From Neobacillus drentensis (GTDB lineage Bacteria > Bacillota > Bacilli > Bacillales > Cytobacillaceae), in NCBI RefSeq assembly GCF_021560175.1, contig NZ_CP091110.1, forward strand, positions 3,214,001 through 3,278,000: DNA of 64,000 bases, written 5' to 3'. The translations under genes and the position numbers were made by a program. The notes beneath the pieces are model-generated. The model saw nothing but the letters and a program-made list of their open reading frames with translations. It did no database searches and was not told the origin of the DNA. Positions 25,558-34,531 of the stretch are shown piece after piece; the stretch's first letter is position 1; every line of letters begins with the position of its first letter.

Positions 25558-26199
25558 ATGTTGACTAATGTTTTAATCCTAGGTGCAAATGGCCAAGTTG
25601 CACGTATTGCTATTAATTTATTTCTAAAGGAAACTGATGCTCAGTTGACACTTTATCTACGTAACTCAAGAAGACTAAAAATCGTTGATCTAGGTCGGGA
25701 ACGTGTCATTGAAGGGGACATAAACGATGTTGCTACGTTGAAAGAAGCGATGGATGGACAAGATGTTGTCTATGCTAACATTGGTGGCTCAGATATTGTT
25801 CAAAAAACTCAAAACATAATCGATGCCATGCACGCCACTGGTGTTAAAAGGGGAATTTTTATTAATATCCTAGGGATTTACGACGAAGTACCTGGTAAGT
25901 TCGGGGAATGGAACAAATATATGGTTGGCAGAGGAATGGAATATTGGAGAAAAGCCGCCAATATTCTAGAAGCCTCGGATATTGATTACACTATTTTAAG
26001 ATGTACGTGGTTTACAAACAAAAACGAAGTGGACTACGAACTAACGGAAAAGGGTGAACCGCTTTTGGGAACAGAGATTTCCCGTAAAAGTATTGCCGCC
26101 TTGGTCGTCCAAATAGCCGAATCCCCAGAATGGGGTGTTCGTCGCAGCTGGGGTGTTAGCAAACCAAATACGGAAGGGGACAAACCCGTGTTTTATTAA
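25558..26199 (+). CDS. NmrA-like NAD(P)-binding protein, copy 2
   Basis: 213 residues. NAD(P) motif VLILGANGQVARIAINLFLK, then LTLYLRNSRRLK, QDVVYANIGG and DYTILRCTWFTNKNEVDYEL, closely matching copy 1 at 21423. It has an extra segment (GKFGEWNKYMVGRGMEYWRK) and an extended C-terminus ending KPNTEGDKPVFY. GGAGGAGGG precedes ATG 25558. Expressed from promoter P5, divergent from tetR2. Probably an NAD(P)H-dependent quinone or dye reductase, by family. Confidence 0.87.
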   Translation: MLTNVLILGANGQVARIAINLFLKETDAQLTLYLRNSRRLKIVDLGRERVIEGDINDVATLKEAMDGQDVVYANIGGSDIVQKTQNIIDAMHATGVKRGIFINILGIYDEVPGKFGEWNKYMVGRGMEYWRKAANILEASDIDYTILRCTWFTNKNEVDYELTEKGEPLLGTEISRKSIAALVVQIAESPEWGVRRSWGVSKPNTEGDKPVFY

Positions 26200-26323
26200 A
26201 AAAGATGGCACAATAAATTGTAAAATAAGCTCTTTAATCTTATCACCCTCTCGAATTTGTTAAAGTTTTAATGATTGTAAGTATATAGTACACGATAGGG
26301 GTAAATCATTTATTCAATTGCTT

Positions 26324-26415
26324 TGTTCATTAATTAACAAAATGCGGTAATTTAACAATTGTAAGTATCCTATATCATTTTATAATAATAGACGTGAGTT
26401 CATTAATGTATTAAT
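26324..26415 (+). promoter_or_regulatory. promoter P6 with GTTC-class operators
   Basis: Upstream operator TGTTCATTAATTAACA (26324-26339), identical to that of P1. -35 TTGTAA (26359-26364), 16 bp, -10 TATAAT (26381-26386). Downstream operator GTTCATTAATGTATTAAT (26398-26415) begins at about +5. Confidence 0.75.
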
Positions 26416-26449
26416 ATTTATTTTTTTTGTTGAAAGGATGGTATGTAAT

Positions 26450-27190
26450 ATGTCTAATATTCAAGAAAAAGTTGTTATCATTACTGGTGCTTCTAGTGGA
26501 ATTGGCGAGGCTACTGCAAGGGAACTTGCATCTAAAGGGGCAAAATTGGTTCTAGCAGCTCGCCGTGAAGACCGATTAAATAAATTGCAAGAAGCGATTC
26601 AAACTAATGGCGGGCAAGCTGTTTATAAGGTAACAGATGTGACTTCTCATGAACAAATGGAAGAACTGGCCGAATTGGCACTTAAAGAGTTTGGGAAAAT
26701 TGATGTATTAGTAAACAATGCAGGAGTCATGCCACATTCATTTCTTTATAAGAAAAAAGTGGATGATTGGAACAAGATGATCGATGTAAACATCAAAGGT
26801 GTACTTTATGGTATCGGTGCTGTACTTCCTACAATGAGAGAACAAAAATCAGGTCATATTATTAACGTTTCTTCTGTAGCAGGACACGTTGTAGGAGCTG
26901 GTAGTACTGTCTATGCTGGAACGAAGCATGCTGTACGTGCGATTTCGGAAGGTCTTCGTAAAGAAGAGGCAGGGAACAATATTCGTTCCACCATTATCTC
27001 ACCAGGGGCAGTAGCGACTGAATTAACCAATTCTATTACAGATATGGATCTAAAACCAGGTATCGATAAAATTTATGAAGGTGCGATTGATGCTAGTTCA
27101 ATAGCCCGTACCATTGCTTTTGCTATTGAACAGCCAGCTGATGTAGCAATAAATGAAATGATCATCCGTCCAACATCACAGGAACGGTAA
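26450..27190 (+). CDS. classical SDR oxidoreductase
   Basis: 246 residues from ATG 26450 (GAAAGGATGG upstream; ATG 26438 is too close). Classical SDR motifs: [22 protein letters not shown], catalytic Ser in INVSSVAGH and YAGTK (YxxxK). Downstream [10 protein letters not shown] is typical. Close to the SDR at 44619 (both share AARREDRL and IRSTIISPG), so a duplication within the island. First gene of an operon under promoter P6; the 27242 SDR follows by 51 bp. Likely reduces carbonyl compounds with NADPH. Confidence 0.92.
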   Translation: MSNIQEKVVIITGASSGIGEATARELASKGAKLVLAARREDRLNKLQEAIQTNGGQAVYKVTDVTSHEQMEELAELALKEFGKIDVLVNNAGVMPHSFLYKKKVDDWNKMIDVNIKGVLYGIGAVLPTMREQKSGHIINVSSVAGHVVGAGSTVYAGTKHAVRAISEGLRKEEAGNNIRSTIISPGAVATELTNSITDMDLKPGIDKIYEGAIDASSIARTIAFAIEQPADVAINEMIIRPTSQER

Positions 27191-27241
27191 GACAATTTTA
27201 AAAGTAACTTGATCCTAGAATAAAAATAGGGAGGAAATATA

Positions 27242-28072
27242 ATGAAAGATGTTGTACTTTGGACAGGTGCTGGACAGATTGGCATGGCGATCGCTAGAAG
27301 AATCGGTTTTGGTAAGAAAATTATTGTTGGTGATAAAAATCAAGATAATGCCAAAGCGATTGCAAAAATTATGGAAGAAGCAGGATTTGATGTGGTCCAT
27401 GTCGAAACGGACATTTCTTCCAGAGAATCTATTTTAAATTTGATTGCAGAAGGTCAGAAGTATGGTGAAATCACTACTCTTATTAATGCTGCCGGCGTAT
27501 CACCAAGTCAGGCACCTATTGAAACCATTTTGAAAGTGGATTTGTACGGAACGGCTGTATTACTGGAGGAAGTGGGAAAAGTTATAGCTCCAAGAGGTGT
27601 TGGTATAACAATATCCAGTCAGTCTGGATACAGAATGCCTCAATTGGGAGTTGAAATTGACGAGCAGCTGGCAATGACTCCAACTGAAGAACTCCTTAGT
27701 TTGGAAGTCCTTCGGTCAGAAAATATCAAGGATACGCTGCACGCCTATCAAATGGCGAAACGGTGCAATGTAAAGCGTGTTATGTTTGAATCTATACGCT
27801 GGGGAGAAAAAGACGCTCGTATCAATTCCATTTCTCCAGGGATTATCGTTACGCCACTCGCTATAGACGAGTTCAATGGTCCAAGAGGAGAGTTCTATAA
27901 GAATATGTTTGCCAGTTGCCCTGCCGGACGACCAGGAACAGCTGATGAGGTTGCCAATGTGGCTGAGCTGCTGATGATGCAACAGGGAGCTTTCATCACC
28001 GGTTCGGATTTCCTAATTGACGGTGGAGCCACGGCTTCTTATTTTTACGGACCACTAAGACCAGCAGAATAA
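27242..28072 (+). CDS. SDR family oxidoreductase
   Basis: 276 residues. N-terminal VVLWTGAGQIGMAIARRIGF is a slightly unusual TGxxxIG motif; NAAGVS, SSQSGY and AYQMAKRCN (YxxxK) complete the active site, and the end ITGSDFLIDGGATASYF is the SDR C-terminal signature. An insertion near residues 145-170 (GVEIDEQLAMTPTEELLSLE) is typical of the subgroup that ends in a YFYGPLR-type tail. Good AGGGAGG before ATG 27242. Second gene of the P6 operon, with a repeat-type hairpin downstream. Confidence 0.9.
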   Translation: MKDVVLWTGAGQIGMAIARRIGFGKKIIVGDKNQDNAKAIAKIMEEAGFDVVHVETDISSRESILNLIAEGQKYGEITTLINAAGVSPSQAPIETILKVDLYGTAVLLEEVGKVIAPRGVGITISSQSGYRMPQLGVEIDEQLAMTPTEELLSLEVLRSENIKDTLHAYQMAKRCNVKRVMFESIRWGEKDARINSISPGIIVTPLAIDEFNGPRGEFYKNMFASCPAGRPGTADEVANVAELLMMQQGAFITGSDFLIDGGATASYFYGPLRPAE

Positions 28073-28145
28073 TCAAAGTTTCTCAACATGCTGCCTAATT
28101 AGAAATGATGTAAGTCCCAGGAGAAAGCGGAAATTAAAGTAAAAA

Positions 28146-28212
28146 GGTTATCATTACAAAATATGCAAATAGAATTCTCAACTAAGGTTTGAGTATTCTA
28201 TTTGTTTTTATA
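28146..28212 (+). repeat. AATTC hairpin repeat, copy A (terminator-like)
   Basis: GCAAATAGAATTCTCAA pairs with TTTGAGTATTCTATTTG, then TTTTTA. It shares not only the stem but the 20 bp before it with copy B at 32120, so this is a repeated element. It follows the 27242 SDR and would terminate its operon. Confidence 0.7.
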
Positions 28213-28226
28213 ACAGTAAATTTGAT

Positions 28227-28247
28227 AAGGTATAAATTTATAATCTT
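28227..28247 (+). promoter_or_regulatory. NsrR-like palindrome before hmp
   Basis: A 21-bp near-palindrome, AAGGTATAAA-T-TTATAATCTT, with a TATAAT -10 (28239-28244) inside it. It resembles the AAG-N-TAT/ATA-CTT form of NsrR sites that control hmp in Bacillus. No good -35 is seen. Confidence 0.45.
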
Positions 28248-28313
28248 TAAATTACATAAGGTAGTTAAGCAAGGACATACTTTCAATGTACATTGTTGAA
28301 GGAGGTCACGATT

Positions 28314-29603
28314 TTGAAACCTACAGAAAAACAGGTTCCAGAAAAAGAAACATGGAAAGAAGTCGTTAAAACAGTAAAAGAATTAGACCCTAAAAGGCTT
28401 GAGATTATTAAAGCCACACTCCCTGTCGTGAAGGAACATGGTGAAGCAATCACAAAACATTTTTATAAAAGGATGTTTACGAATCACCCTGAATTAAAAA
28501 ACATTTTTAATATGGCCCATCAGGTAACAGGGCATCAGCCTAAAGCTTTAGCCGATGCTGTCTATGGAGCTGCAGCCAATATAGAAGATTTTAGTCAAAT
28601 CATGCCTGTTTTAGAGAGAATCGGTCAAAAGCATCGTAGTCTACAAATAAAACCTGAACATTACCCGATTGTAGGAGAGAATTTGTTGGGAGCCATAAAA
28701 GAGGTATTGGGTGATGCGGCTACAGATGAAATTATGGATGCATGGGCAGATGCTTATGAGGTTATAGCAGATGTATTTATTCGAATGGAAAATGAGCTTT
28801 ATAAGGTTACCGTAGCTCAACCAGGCGGATGGGCAGGATTTAAAGATTTTGTTGTCGATCGTAAAGTAGAAGAGAGCGATGTGATTATATCCTTCTATTT
28901 AAAGCCAAAAGATGGAGGGGAAATTGCCGAATTTACACCAGGGCAGTATATTACCGTTAAGATGGAAATCCCCGAACAACAGTTTACCAACCTCCGTCAA
29001 TATAGCTTATCAGATCGACCTGGTTTGGATTACTATCGAATCAGTGTTAGGAGAGAAGATCCAAGGGGAGAAGGGCAGCCTCCTGGTGTGGTCTCAACGT
29101 ATTTACATAAACATATGAACCAAGGTGATACCATTCCAATCACTGCTCCCGCTGGAGACTTTTATTTAGATATGGAATGTAAACTTCCGTTGGTATTAAT
29201 TAGCGGAGGGGTAGGATTGACGCCATTAATGAGTATGCTTAATACCGTGACTAATCAAGGTACTGAAAGAGATGTTTATTGGATTCATGCCGCTGTTAAT
29301 AGCAAGTATCATGCCTTTAAAAAACATGTGAATAATCTTGCGGAAAGTAATAAACATGTGAAACCCTTTGTCATTTATGAGAAACCAACTGATGAAGATA
29401 GGGAATCGAAATTATACGATGAAGAAGGATATATCACACTTGACTTTTTACAGAAATCCCTTCCTTCTAAAGAAGCCGACTTTTATTTCTGTGGTCCCGA
29501 GCCTTTTATGAGAGCAGTAAAGCGTGCACTAAAACAATGGGATATTCCTGAAGAAAGAATCCATTATGAGTTTTTTGGGTCTTTTGGAAACTTGGATGTT
29601 TAA
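28314..29603 (+). CDS. hmp: flavohemoglobin, NO dioxygenase
   Basis: 429 residues from TTG 28314 (GAAGGAGG upstream). A globin domain (to about residue 165) with distal HFYKRMF and proximal His in IGQKHRSLQI is followed by a ferredoxin-reductase module: FAD site RQYSLSDRPG, NAD site LISGGVGLTPLMSML and FCGPEPFMRAV, ending HYEFFGSF. It turns NO and O2 into nitrate with NAD(P)H. It has about 20-25 extra N-terminal residues (KPTEKQVPEKETWKEVVK) compared with the usual 400-residue enzyme. It lies in the redox island but has a different type of promoter. Confidence 0.95.
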   Translation: MKPTEKQVPEKETWKEVVKTVKELDPKRLEIIKATLPVVKEHGEAITKHFYKRMFTNHPELKNIFNMAHQVTGHQPKALADAVYGAAANIEDFSQIMPVLERIGQKHRSLQIKPEHYPIVGENLLGAIKEVLGDAATDEIMDAWADAYEVIADVFIRMENELYKVTVAQPGGWAGFKDFVVDRKVEESDVIISFYLKPKDGGEIAEFTPGQYITVKMEIPEQQFTNLRQYSLSDRPGLDYYRISVRREDPRGEGQPPGVVSTYLHKHMNQGDTIPITAPAGDFYLDMECKLPLVLISGGVGLTPLMSMLNTVTNQGTERDVYWIHAAVNSKYHAFKKHVNNLAESNKHVKPFVIYEKPTDEDRESKLYDEEGYITLDFLQKSLPSKEADFYFCGPEPFMRAVKRALKQWDIPEERIHYEFFGSFGNLDV

Positions 29604-29690
29604 CTTATAGCTAGAGGTGTATTTGGCAAATAAGTAATGTTGATCATGACAGTATGTTTTTTGAATGTAAAAAAGCCAAACATATGTAGA

Positions 29691-29722
29691 TTGGCATCCT
29701 TTGTAAAAAGGGTGCCTTTTTT
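29691..29722 (+). terminator. terminator after hmp
   Basis: GGCATCCTTT-gtaa-AAAGGGTGCC then six T. A remnant-looking reading (29750-29848, DEEEVAIELLGRKLLKKTKG) with no start lies between here and the STAS gene. Confidence 0.75.
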
Positions 29723-29875
29723 AAGAACCCAAATAAATACCCCCACAGAAAATCTGGTTAACCTTATCATACGAACGGGGTGCTAATGATGAAGAAGAAG
29801 TTGCAATTGAACTATTGGGCAGGAAACTATTAAAAAAGACAAAAGGCCCGTAGGCCCCAATTCTCTTTACCATAC

Positions 29876-30721
29876 TTACTTCATCAACTGGATTTCTTCA
29901 AAAGCTTGATGAAGGTTGGATTTAATTGTTATATTTTCTAAATTTATTCCTAGATTTACAATAGTTTGTGCCACCTCTGGACGTATTCCAGTAATGATAG
30001 TTTTCACTCCAATTAGTGCTAAGGCATTTATCACCTTAAATAATTGGTTGGCAACCATAGTATCGATAATAAGAACTCCTGAAACGTCCAATATTAAATA
30101 TTTCAACCTTAACTTACTTGCCTGTTCCAACGTTTTTTCCATCAACATTGCTGCTCTTTCTGTATCAATGTTGCCAATCAGAGGTAGTACGCCTACTCCT
30201 GATGTCAATGGAACAACTGGAACTGTTAATTCCAAAAGGGCACTTTTGGCGTTGTATAACGATTTTTCATAATATCTTACATATGTTAAGCTAAAGTAAT
30301 ATATTGCGTCGTCAAGTAAAGGGTCTACTACCGATATTATTTTAAAAATTGTACTTGTAGATAACTCAATCGCTGCTCCAAATTCTTCTACAGCTTTCCA
30401 AATAAATTTTCTATAAAAACTGGTATCTTTTAATGCTTCATCTAAGGGTACCCCCAAATTAAAGATAAAAGCTCCAGTTTCTTCCGCCCATTCTTTTACA
30501 AGGGCAATTGTTGTTTGTTCATTATTATGAATTAGAGCTTGTCCAAAGATTCGAATCAATTCTGCTCTAATGTTTAATATCCGCTGTTCAATCTTTTGTA
30601 GTTGCTTATTTTGTTCTTCAGAAATTGGTATTCCTGATAGTCTGGTGGTATGTACCTCTTTAGCGATTTCTAGTCTATTATTAATGATGCTTTCCCCTAA
30701 GAACCTTAATTGCTCGTTCAT
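29876..30721 (-). CDS. RsbR-type STAS domain protein
   Basis: 281 residues. Residues 1-155 look like an RsbR_N globin-like sensor (helical, EQTTIALVKEWAEETGAFIF); residues 165-275 are a STAS domain (PLIGNIDTERAAMLMEKTLE, YLILDVSGVLIIDTMVANQL, VKTIITGIRPEVAQTIVNLG). The phosphorylatable Thr corresponding to VIIDT in RsbR proteins is present. Such paralogues form the 1.8-MDa stressosome that starts the sigma-B general stress response. It is a single gene; RsbS/RsbT are not in the window. Confidence 0.88.
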   Translation of the reverse strand: MNEQLRFLGESIINNRLEIAKEVHTTRLSGIPISEEQNKQLQKIEQRILNIRAELIRIFGQALIHNNEQTTIALVKEWAEETGAFIFNLGVPLDEALKDTSFYRKFIWKAVEEFGAAIELSTSTIFKIISVVDPLLDDAIYYFSLTYVRYYEKSLYNAKSALLELTVPVVPLTSGVGVLPLIGNIDTERAAMLMEKTLEQASKLRLKYLILDVSGVLIIDTMVANQLFKVINALALIGVKTIITGIRPEVAQTIVNLGINLENITIKSNLHQAFEEIQLMK

Positions 30722-30950
30722 ATGTTCGTTCCCCCTATAAAAGATATATATATAAATTGGGTAAGTCTCACCTGTACTTTACTAATAGAATATCAAAATA
30801 TTCTTTTGAGAAATACTCAATTTTAAGTACTAACCACAATTTACGTACTTATTTTCACAACGAGCATAGAGGGGCAAAAGAAATAAAATATTTTTATAAG
30901 GGATGACTGCGTTGTACGGACAGTATCATAATAAAAAGAGGGAGGGGGTT

Positions 30951-32066
30951 ATGAAAAAGATGATGGTTTATTTTTTACTTTTTTTAGTCGTATTACTAGT
31001 TTTCGTCTTATTATTTATCAACATAAATCCAGCTTTCGGTGGAAACCCAAGCAAAAAACAAAAAGAGCAATATAGTCATTTGGACAATTATGTTGATGGT
31101 AAGTTTATCAATCCAGAACCAACAAAGTTAAATATGAGTGCGGCTGATTATTTCTCCATGATTGAGGAAAATTTTTCAGGTGCTAAAGATCGTAGTCCTA
31201 AAGGTCAAATTCCTGTTTCCAAGATTGATTGGAACAAAGTCAATAGTGAGGAAGATAGTTTAACTTGGTTTGGTCATTCTACTTTTTTACTTAGTATCGA
31301 TAATAAAAAAATGCTTGTAGATCCCATGCTAGGTCCAGTTGCATCTCCTGTTTCTTTCGTAGGAAGTAAACGTTACAGTGAGGATATGCTGCATCATATA
31401 GATGAAATGCCGCCGATTGATGCTGTTTTTATTACTCATGATCATTACGACCATTTAGATTATCCATCTATTAAAAAACTAAAGAACAAGGTTAATCATT
31501 TCTTCGTTCCTCTGGGTGTAGGTGCTCACTTGATTGATTGGGGAGTTAAAAATGAAAAAATAACAGAACTAAATTGGTGGGATGAAATAGAGTTTCAAGG
31601 CTTAATTGTAGCATTCACTCCTTCCCAACATTTTTCTGGTAGAGGACCTTTAAATAGAAATTCCACTCTTTGGGGTGGTTGGGTCATTCTTGGAGAAAAG
31701 ACACGTTTCTATACAAGTGGAGATGGTGGGTATAACACACATTTTAAAGAAATTGGGAGGAAGTACGGTCCTTTTGATCTTACTTTAATAGAAGGTGGCC
31801 AATATGATCGCCGTTGGTCTTGGGTTCATATGACACCTGAACAATCTATTCAGGCTCATTTAGATGTACATGGTAAGAATATGATGTTAATTCACTGGGG
31901 AGCCTTTACCCTTGCTTATCATGGATGGACAGAACCTATAGAACGAGCATTAAAAGCGTCTGAAAAATCAGGAGCAAATATGATCGCTCCTAAAATTGGC
32001 GAAACAGTAACAGTAGATGGGGATTTGTCCATTCCTACCACATCTTGGTGGAAAAAAGTAAAATAG
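30951..32066 (+). CDS. MBL-fold metal-dependent hydrolase (NAPE-PLD/UlaG-like)
   Basis: 371 residues from ATG 30951 (GAGGGAGGGGG upstream; ATG 30903 lies before it). An N-terminal membrane anchor (MVYFLLFLVVLLVFVLLFIN) is followed by the metallo-beta-lactamase fold: TWFGHSTFLLSIDNKKMLVD, the zinc motif FITHDHYDHLD (HxHxDH), TPSQHFSGR and a C-terminal IHWGAFTLAYH. This group includes N-acyl phosphatidylethanolamine phospholipase D; a membrane-bound lipid or lactone hydrolase is possible. It ends at copy B of the hairpin repeat. Confidence 0.9.
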   Translation: MKKMMVYFLLFLVVLLVFVLLFININPAFGGNPSKKQKEQYSHLDNYVDGKFINPEPTKLNMSAADYFSMIEENFSGAKDRSPKGQIPVSKIDWNKVNSEEDSLTWFGHSTFLLSIDNKKMLVDPMLGPVASPVSFVGSKRYSEDMLHHIDEMPPIDAVFITHDHYDHLDYPSIKKLKNKVNHFFVPLGVGAHLIDWGVKNEKITELNWWDEIEFQGLIVAFTPSQHFSGRGPLNRNSTLWGGWVILGEKTRFYTSGDGGYNTHFKEIGRKYGPFDLTLIEGGQYDRRWSWVHMTPEQSIQAHLDVHGKNMMLIHWGAFTLAYHGWTEPIERALKASEKSGANMIAPKIGETVTVDGDLSIPTTSWWKKVK

Positions 32067-32119
32067 TGGGGATAGGTTAATACAAAAAAGGAAGTAAACG
32101 GTAATGGTTATAACTCTAT

Positions 32120-32176
32120 GGTAATCATCACAAAATGAGCAAATAGAATTCTCTCACTGAATTCTATTTGTTTTTA
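32120..32176 (+). repeat. AATTC hairpin repeat, copy B (terminator-like)
   Basis: CAAATAGAATTC-tctcact-GAATTCTATTTG then TTTTTA. The flank before the stem, ATCATCACAAAATGAG, matches copy A's ATCATTACAAAATATG. It follows the MBL hydrolase gene and would act as its terminator. Confidence 0.7.
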
Positions 32177-32496
32177 AAACTGTTAATTAGATAGATATTC
32201 GCTTAAATAAAAATATATTTGTAGAAAAAATGGGGTACTCACTTAATGATGACACCTTAATAAATTTATAAGAGAGGCCATCCGCCATATTAAAAAGGTA
32301 AGCCGTTGTATAAGAAAAGAAACAGACCCAGTATGAACCTTTTCCTACGCAGTCTTTTTGTATTGGAGCCCATGTTTAAATCTAAACCGAAAAAGGTATT
32401 GACAATCGAAGTTATTAGTAATAGATTCATTTTTATTCCAAAATATCTCAGTTTAGAGGTTTTTTAATTAAAAGTAATTTTTATAAGATTTAATTA

Positions 32497-32625
32497 GTGA
32501 ATAGAAACAAGTCACCAAAAGAGGTCCAGAAAGAAGTTATCCGCCGGCAAATCCAAGCAGCTGTAAAACACCAAGCAAAGCGTACTGTAACCGTTGCAGA
32601 GTGGATTAAGAAATCAAATCAATAA
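32497..32625 (+). CDS. possible 42-residue basic protein
   Basis: GTG at 32497 opens a Lys/Gln/Arg-rich helix (PKEVQKEVIRRQIQAAVKHQ) ending TVTVAEWIKKSNQ, followed by a hairpin terminator. The composition and the terminator look gene-like but there is no ribosome site and I recognise no family; it may be the tail of a lost gene. Confidence 0.3.
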   Translation: MNRNKSPKEVQKEVIRRQIQAAVKHQAKRTVTVAEWIKKSNQ

Positions 32626-32759
32626 ATTATTCGTTTAAAGCCTAATCGTAATTTCTCGATTGGCTTTTTTTATTTTTAGAACTTTTTAGAAGGATAATAT
32701 TTCCTGATTGGGTAATGGTAATAATGTTAATTATTAACACTTTGGAAGGGTGTTTTTTT

Positions 32760-33245
32760 ATGGAAAAGAAATTATTAAATTTACTTACGGCTTTATGTTT
32801 TATTTCATTGCCATTTTTATTTAAAGGAACAAAAATGAGAGAGAACCTATTAATTCTTTTTTCGAAAGGGGTAGTTGCAACTCTTGTTGATGCTTATGTT
32901 GTAGGAACAAAAAGAGTGGAATATCCAGTGCGTCCTTTTCCAAAAATTTTTAAAACAAATATTATATATGACATATTGTTTTTCCCGATTTTAAGTGTTA
33001 TCTGGGTGAAAATATCTTACAATGATCATTTCGGTAAAATTTTATTAAAAAGCTTGATTTTTAGTGTTCCTATGAGTATTGGTCAATGGTTTATGGAAAA
33101 GAACACCAGATTATTTAAATGGAATAAATGGTCACCGTTCCATACTTTTGCTAGTGTTAATTTTACTTTATTTACGATCAGAGGGTTCGTTGGTTTATTA
33201 AAGCTATTCGATAAGTTTAAAGGTAAGCAAAATGTAACTGAATAA
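32760..33245 (+). CDS. CBO0543 family membrane protein
   Basis: 161 residues from ATG 32760 (GGAAGGGTG upstream). Four or five hydrophobic segments; the family marker is the C-terminal EKNTRLFKWNKWSPFHTFAS, which puts a charged RLxKW-N-W loop before the last helix. CBO0543 proteins are common in Bacillaceae membranes, often in tandem or scattered, with no known role. A second family member is at 62697. Ends at a hairpin (AAAAAGCTAATCGA...TCGATTGGCTTTT). Confidence 0.8.
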   Translation: MEKKLLNLLTALCFISLPFLFKGTKMRENLLILFSKGVVATLVDAYVVGTKRVEYPVRPFPKIFKTNIIYDILFFPILSVIWVKISYNDHFGKILLKSLIFSVPMSIGQWFMEKNTRLFKWNKWSPFHTFASVNFTLFTIRGFVGLLKLFDKFKGKQNVTE

Positions 33246-33251
33246 AATGTT

Positions 33252-33292
33252 AAAAAGCTAATCGAGATTGATCGATTGGCTTTTCTTATTAT
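33252..33292 (+). terminator. terminator after the CBO0543 gene
   Basis: AAAAGCTAATCGA-loop-TCGATTGGCTTTTCTT. Confidence 0.65.
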
Positions 33293-33422
33293 CATTAACT
33301 GCAACTTATTTGCAGAAAATAATTATTTGATGTTAAAATAGTCTTAATTAAGAATAGTTCATTTCTAAATATACTAATTAATAATTTATTAAATCAAGAT
33401 ATTAAATAGGGAGTGAAGGAAT

Positions 33423-34136
33423 GTGATTCAACTTTTTCCTGCGGATAAACGCTATACAGTGAAAAATGATTGGTTGAAAAGTTCACTAGGTTTTTCTTTT
33501 GGAGAATATTATGATCCAAAGAATATACGATTTGGACCGCTGCGCGTTTTTAACGATGATACATTACAGCCAGGACATGGTTTTGGTATTCATCCTCATC
33601 GTGAAGCTGAAATAGTCTCTATTATCTTAAAAGGAGCTCTTAAGCATGGGGACAACTTAGGAAACTCTGGAACTCTTAACCATGGTAGTATTCAGCGGAT
33701 AACCGCTGGTACTGGAGTGCTTCATTCTGAATTCAACGCTTCAAATGAGGAAGAGGTACAATTTTTACAGTTATGGTTTTCTCCGAATGAGCAAAAGCTA
33801 GAGCCCTCATATGAAGACATTTCATATGATCTAAATAAATTGCATAATCAGCTGCTGCCTGTCATTTCGCATACGGCGTCTGATCAGGTGGCTGGAATCC
33901 ATCAAGATTTGACACTTTATTTGTCAAGATTAGATGGAAAGGAGACAGTGAACTTTGAACAGGAATCAGGTCGGAAGATTTACGTCTTTACTATAGAGGG
34001 AGAAATTTCAATAAACAATGATTTTCTTTTAAAGTCCAGAGACGCTGCCCGAATCACTGATATTCCTGAAATAACGATTCAGGGAAATCAAGATAGTTTC
34101 TTTTTATTAATCGATTTACCTGGGGGTGAATTTTAA
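33423..34136 (+). CDS. pirin family (YhhW-like) protein
   Basis: 237 residues, two cupin domains. The first holds the pirin metal site: FGIHPHREAEIVSIILKGAL with His pairs, then GVLHSEFNASNEEEVQFLQL. Bacterial pirins of this type act as quercetin 2,3-dioxygenase or redox-linked regulators. The start is GTG 33423. The next gene starts directly at its stop, so they are co-transcribed. It fits the aromatic/redox character of the island. Confidence 0.88.
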   Translation: MIQLFPADKRYTVKNDWLKSSLGFSFGEYYDPKNIRFGPLRVFNDDTLQPGHGFGIHPHREAEIVSIILKGALKHGDNLGNSGTLNHGSIQRITAGTGVLHSEFNASNEEEVQFLQLWFSPNEQKLEPSYEDISYDLNKLHNQLLPVISHTASDQVAGIHQDLTLYLSRLDGKETVNFEQESGRKIYVFTIEGEISINNDFLLKSRDAARITDIPEITIQGNQDSFFLLIDLPGGEF

Positions 34137-34403
34137 ATGTTGATGATTCGTCATTCAATTGGCAGCAGATTATTGTGCCAAACGAATAGATACACTATTG
34201 AGCAACAAGACGATCGTTGGCTAATATCCCTACCTGTAGACGAAGAAACGGCTTCGAAAGTTTTAGATTTTAAAGATGAGATAAATTTATTTGAGGTAAA
34301 GGAAAATGAGAAGACTTGGTTTTATTCTTCAGATGGAGACATACATTTTCAAGGTGAGAAATTGATGATAGTTGCTGATCATAAGACTGTTTATCCAACA
34401 TAA
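34137..34403 (+). CDS. hypothetical 88-residue protein paired with pirin
   Basis: ATG 34137 abuts the pirin stop, with GGGGTG 8 bp before it. Mixed alpha-beta, no membrane segment, no signal: TNRYTIEQQDDRWLISLPVD, then EVKENEKTWFYSSDGDIHF. I do not recognise a family. The tight junction suggests it works with, or regulates, the pirin. Confidence 0.65.
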   Translation: MLMIRHSIGSRLLCQTNRYTIEQQDDRWLISLPVDEETASKVLDFKDEINLFEVKENEKTWFYSSDGDIHFQGEKLMIVADHKTVYPT

Positions 34404-34531
34404 TAAGTCTATCTACGCACATAAAAACTGTGGAAGATGGTTTATTAGACAAACCAATTGACTTGTTTAATTAAATTATTATTATCCTTAAAATTCTCTT
34501 CACAAAAAAGTATAAATGGAGGCATCATGCT

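Larger units (their letters stand above)
32067..32759. other. intergenic region with repeat and small ORF
   Basis: Contains hairpin repeat copy B (32120-32176) and a 42-codon ORF (32497-32625) followed by a hairpin near 32635-32670. The stretch 32180-32490 shows no gene, RNA or clear promoter. Confidence 0.6.
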
